DNA from: a virus | Virus record (IMG/VR): IMGVR_UViG_3300043436_001308 | Span: 1 to 29,007 of that record | DNA: 29,007 nt | Reading direction: 5' to 3' (one strand) | Part shown: one piece after another, positions 28,948 through 29,007 of the stretch | How positions within the stretch are numbered: the first letter of the stretch is position 1 | Layout: every line of letters starts with the position of its first letter | Notes under the pieces: generated by a model | What the model saw: the letters and a program-made list of their open reading frames with translations, nothing else | The model's database searches: none | What the model was told of the DNA's origin: nothing | Translations under genes and position numbers: made by a program

Positions 28948-29007
28948 TTAAACTATTTTTAATGTTCCTGCATCGTTCCATATATCGCCTGCTGAAAGAC
29001 CTGCGCT
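28948..29007 (-). CDS. 3' end of a fibre-like gene (partial)
   Basis: The last 60 bases read in frame as SAGLSAGDIWNDAGTLKIV and a TAA stop. A C-terminal ending of the kind GLxxGDxWxxxGTLKIV is common in fibre and other surface proteins of Bacteroidota phages. It may be the far end of the fibre gene that leaves the window at base 1, on a circular or larger molecule. The gene runs off the right edge, so its size is unknown. Confidence 0.65.
   Translation of the reverse strand, partial: SAGLSAGDIWNDAGTLKIV

Noticed and set aside
1-29007. CRISPR array, tRNA genes, integrase or insertion sequence
   Set aside because: No regularly spaced repeats with unique spacers, no cloverleaf-like segment, no recombinase motifs and no terminal inverted repeats were recognised by eye.

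Overview
The window looks like nearly all of the genome of a tailed phage of a Bacteroidota (Flavobacteriia-like) host. A complete virion, lysis and replication gene set is present. Six promoter-like sites carry the Bacteroidota -7 element TATATTTG, one of them in a perfect TTTG-N19-TATATTTG arrangement. Start codons follow A-rich sequence, not Shine-Dalgarno sites. Several structural proteins (XkdF-like protease, the KRTGTFSKTI tail protein, fibre repeats of the LDVNGTARV type) are types I associate with Bacteroidota phages. A tape-measure protein and tail-tube candidate indicate a long, probably non-contractile tail. No integrase or clear lysogeny repressor was seen, so a lytic life style is likely.

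Nearly all genes read on the minus strand; only two paralogous genes at 26.8-28.1 kb read on the plus strand. In transcription order: an early block (19.0 to 17.3 kb) of small unknown genes plus a stand-alone DnaA-domain-IV-like protein; a short structured RNA (about 17.24-17.33 kb); a replication block (17.2 to 14.6 kb: replication organiser/helicase loader, RecA-fold helicase, coiled-coil protein, NinG-like nuclease); a recombination and nucleotide block (14.5 to 11.3 kb: ERF annealase, YqaJ/lambda-type exonuclease, MazG-like protein, SSB-tailed protein, small HTH protein) ending in an intrinsic terminator; then a transition block (11.2 to 9.4 kb) with a sigma-70-like regulator. It runs straight into small and large terminase, two large tail proteins, tape measure, a tail-completion-like protein and the tail fibre (9.4 to 1 kb).

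At the right end the last 60 bases are the 3' end of an open frame with a fibre-like C-terminus. Three small genes, the plus-strand pair and then the head genes follow: protease-scaffold, capsid, tail tube, a small structural protein, portal and connector. The lysis genes come next (two small membrane proteins, M15 endolysin, u-spanin-like lipoprotein), then a metallophosphoesterase, ending at a strong terminator at 19.42 kb. If the map is circular, the late genes form one arc (9.4 kb through the ends to 19.5 kb) and the early genes the other. Both window ends lying in fibre-like sequence fits a break in a repetitive fibre gene, but the direct join is out of frame, so some sequence would be missing.

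The least ordinary signals are non-coding. One is a promoter-to-terminator RNA with two hairpins whose loops are perfectly complementary over 9 nt, inside a terminator that crosses this pairing. Another is a second promoter-to-terminator unit without an ORF, next to a repeat-rich 270-bp gap that may be the origin. A 13-base motif (TAATATNGTTATG) fused to the start codon occurs at six genes, mostly virion genes. A tandem TTTTAAC-type repeat is shared by two early promoters.
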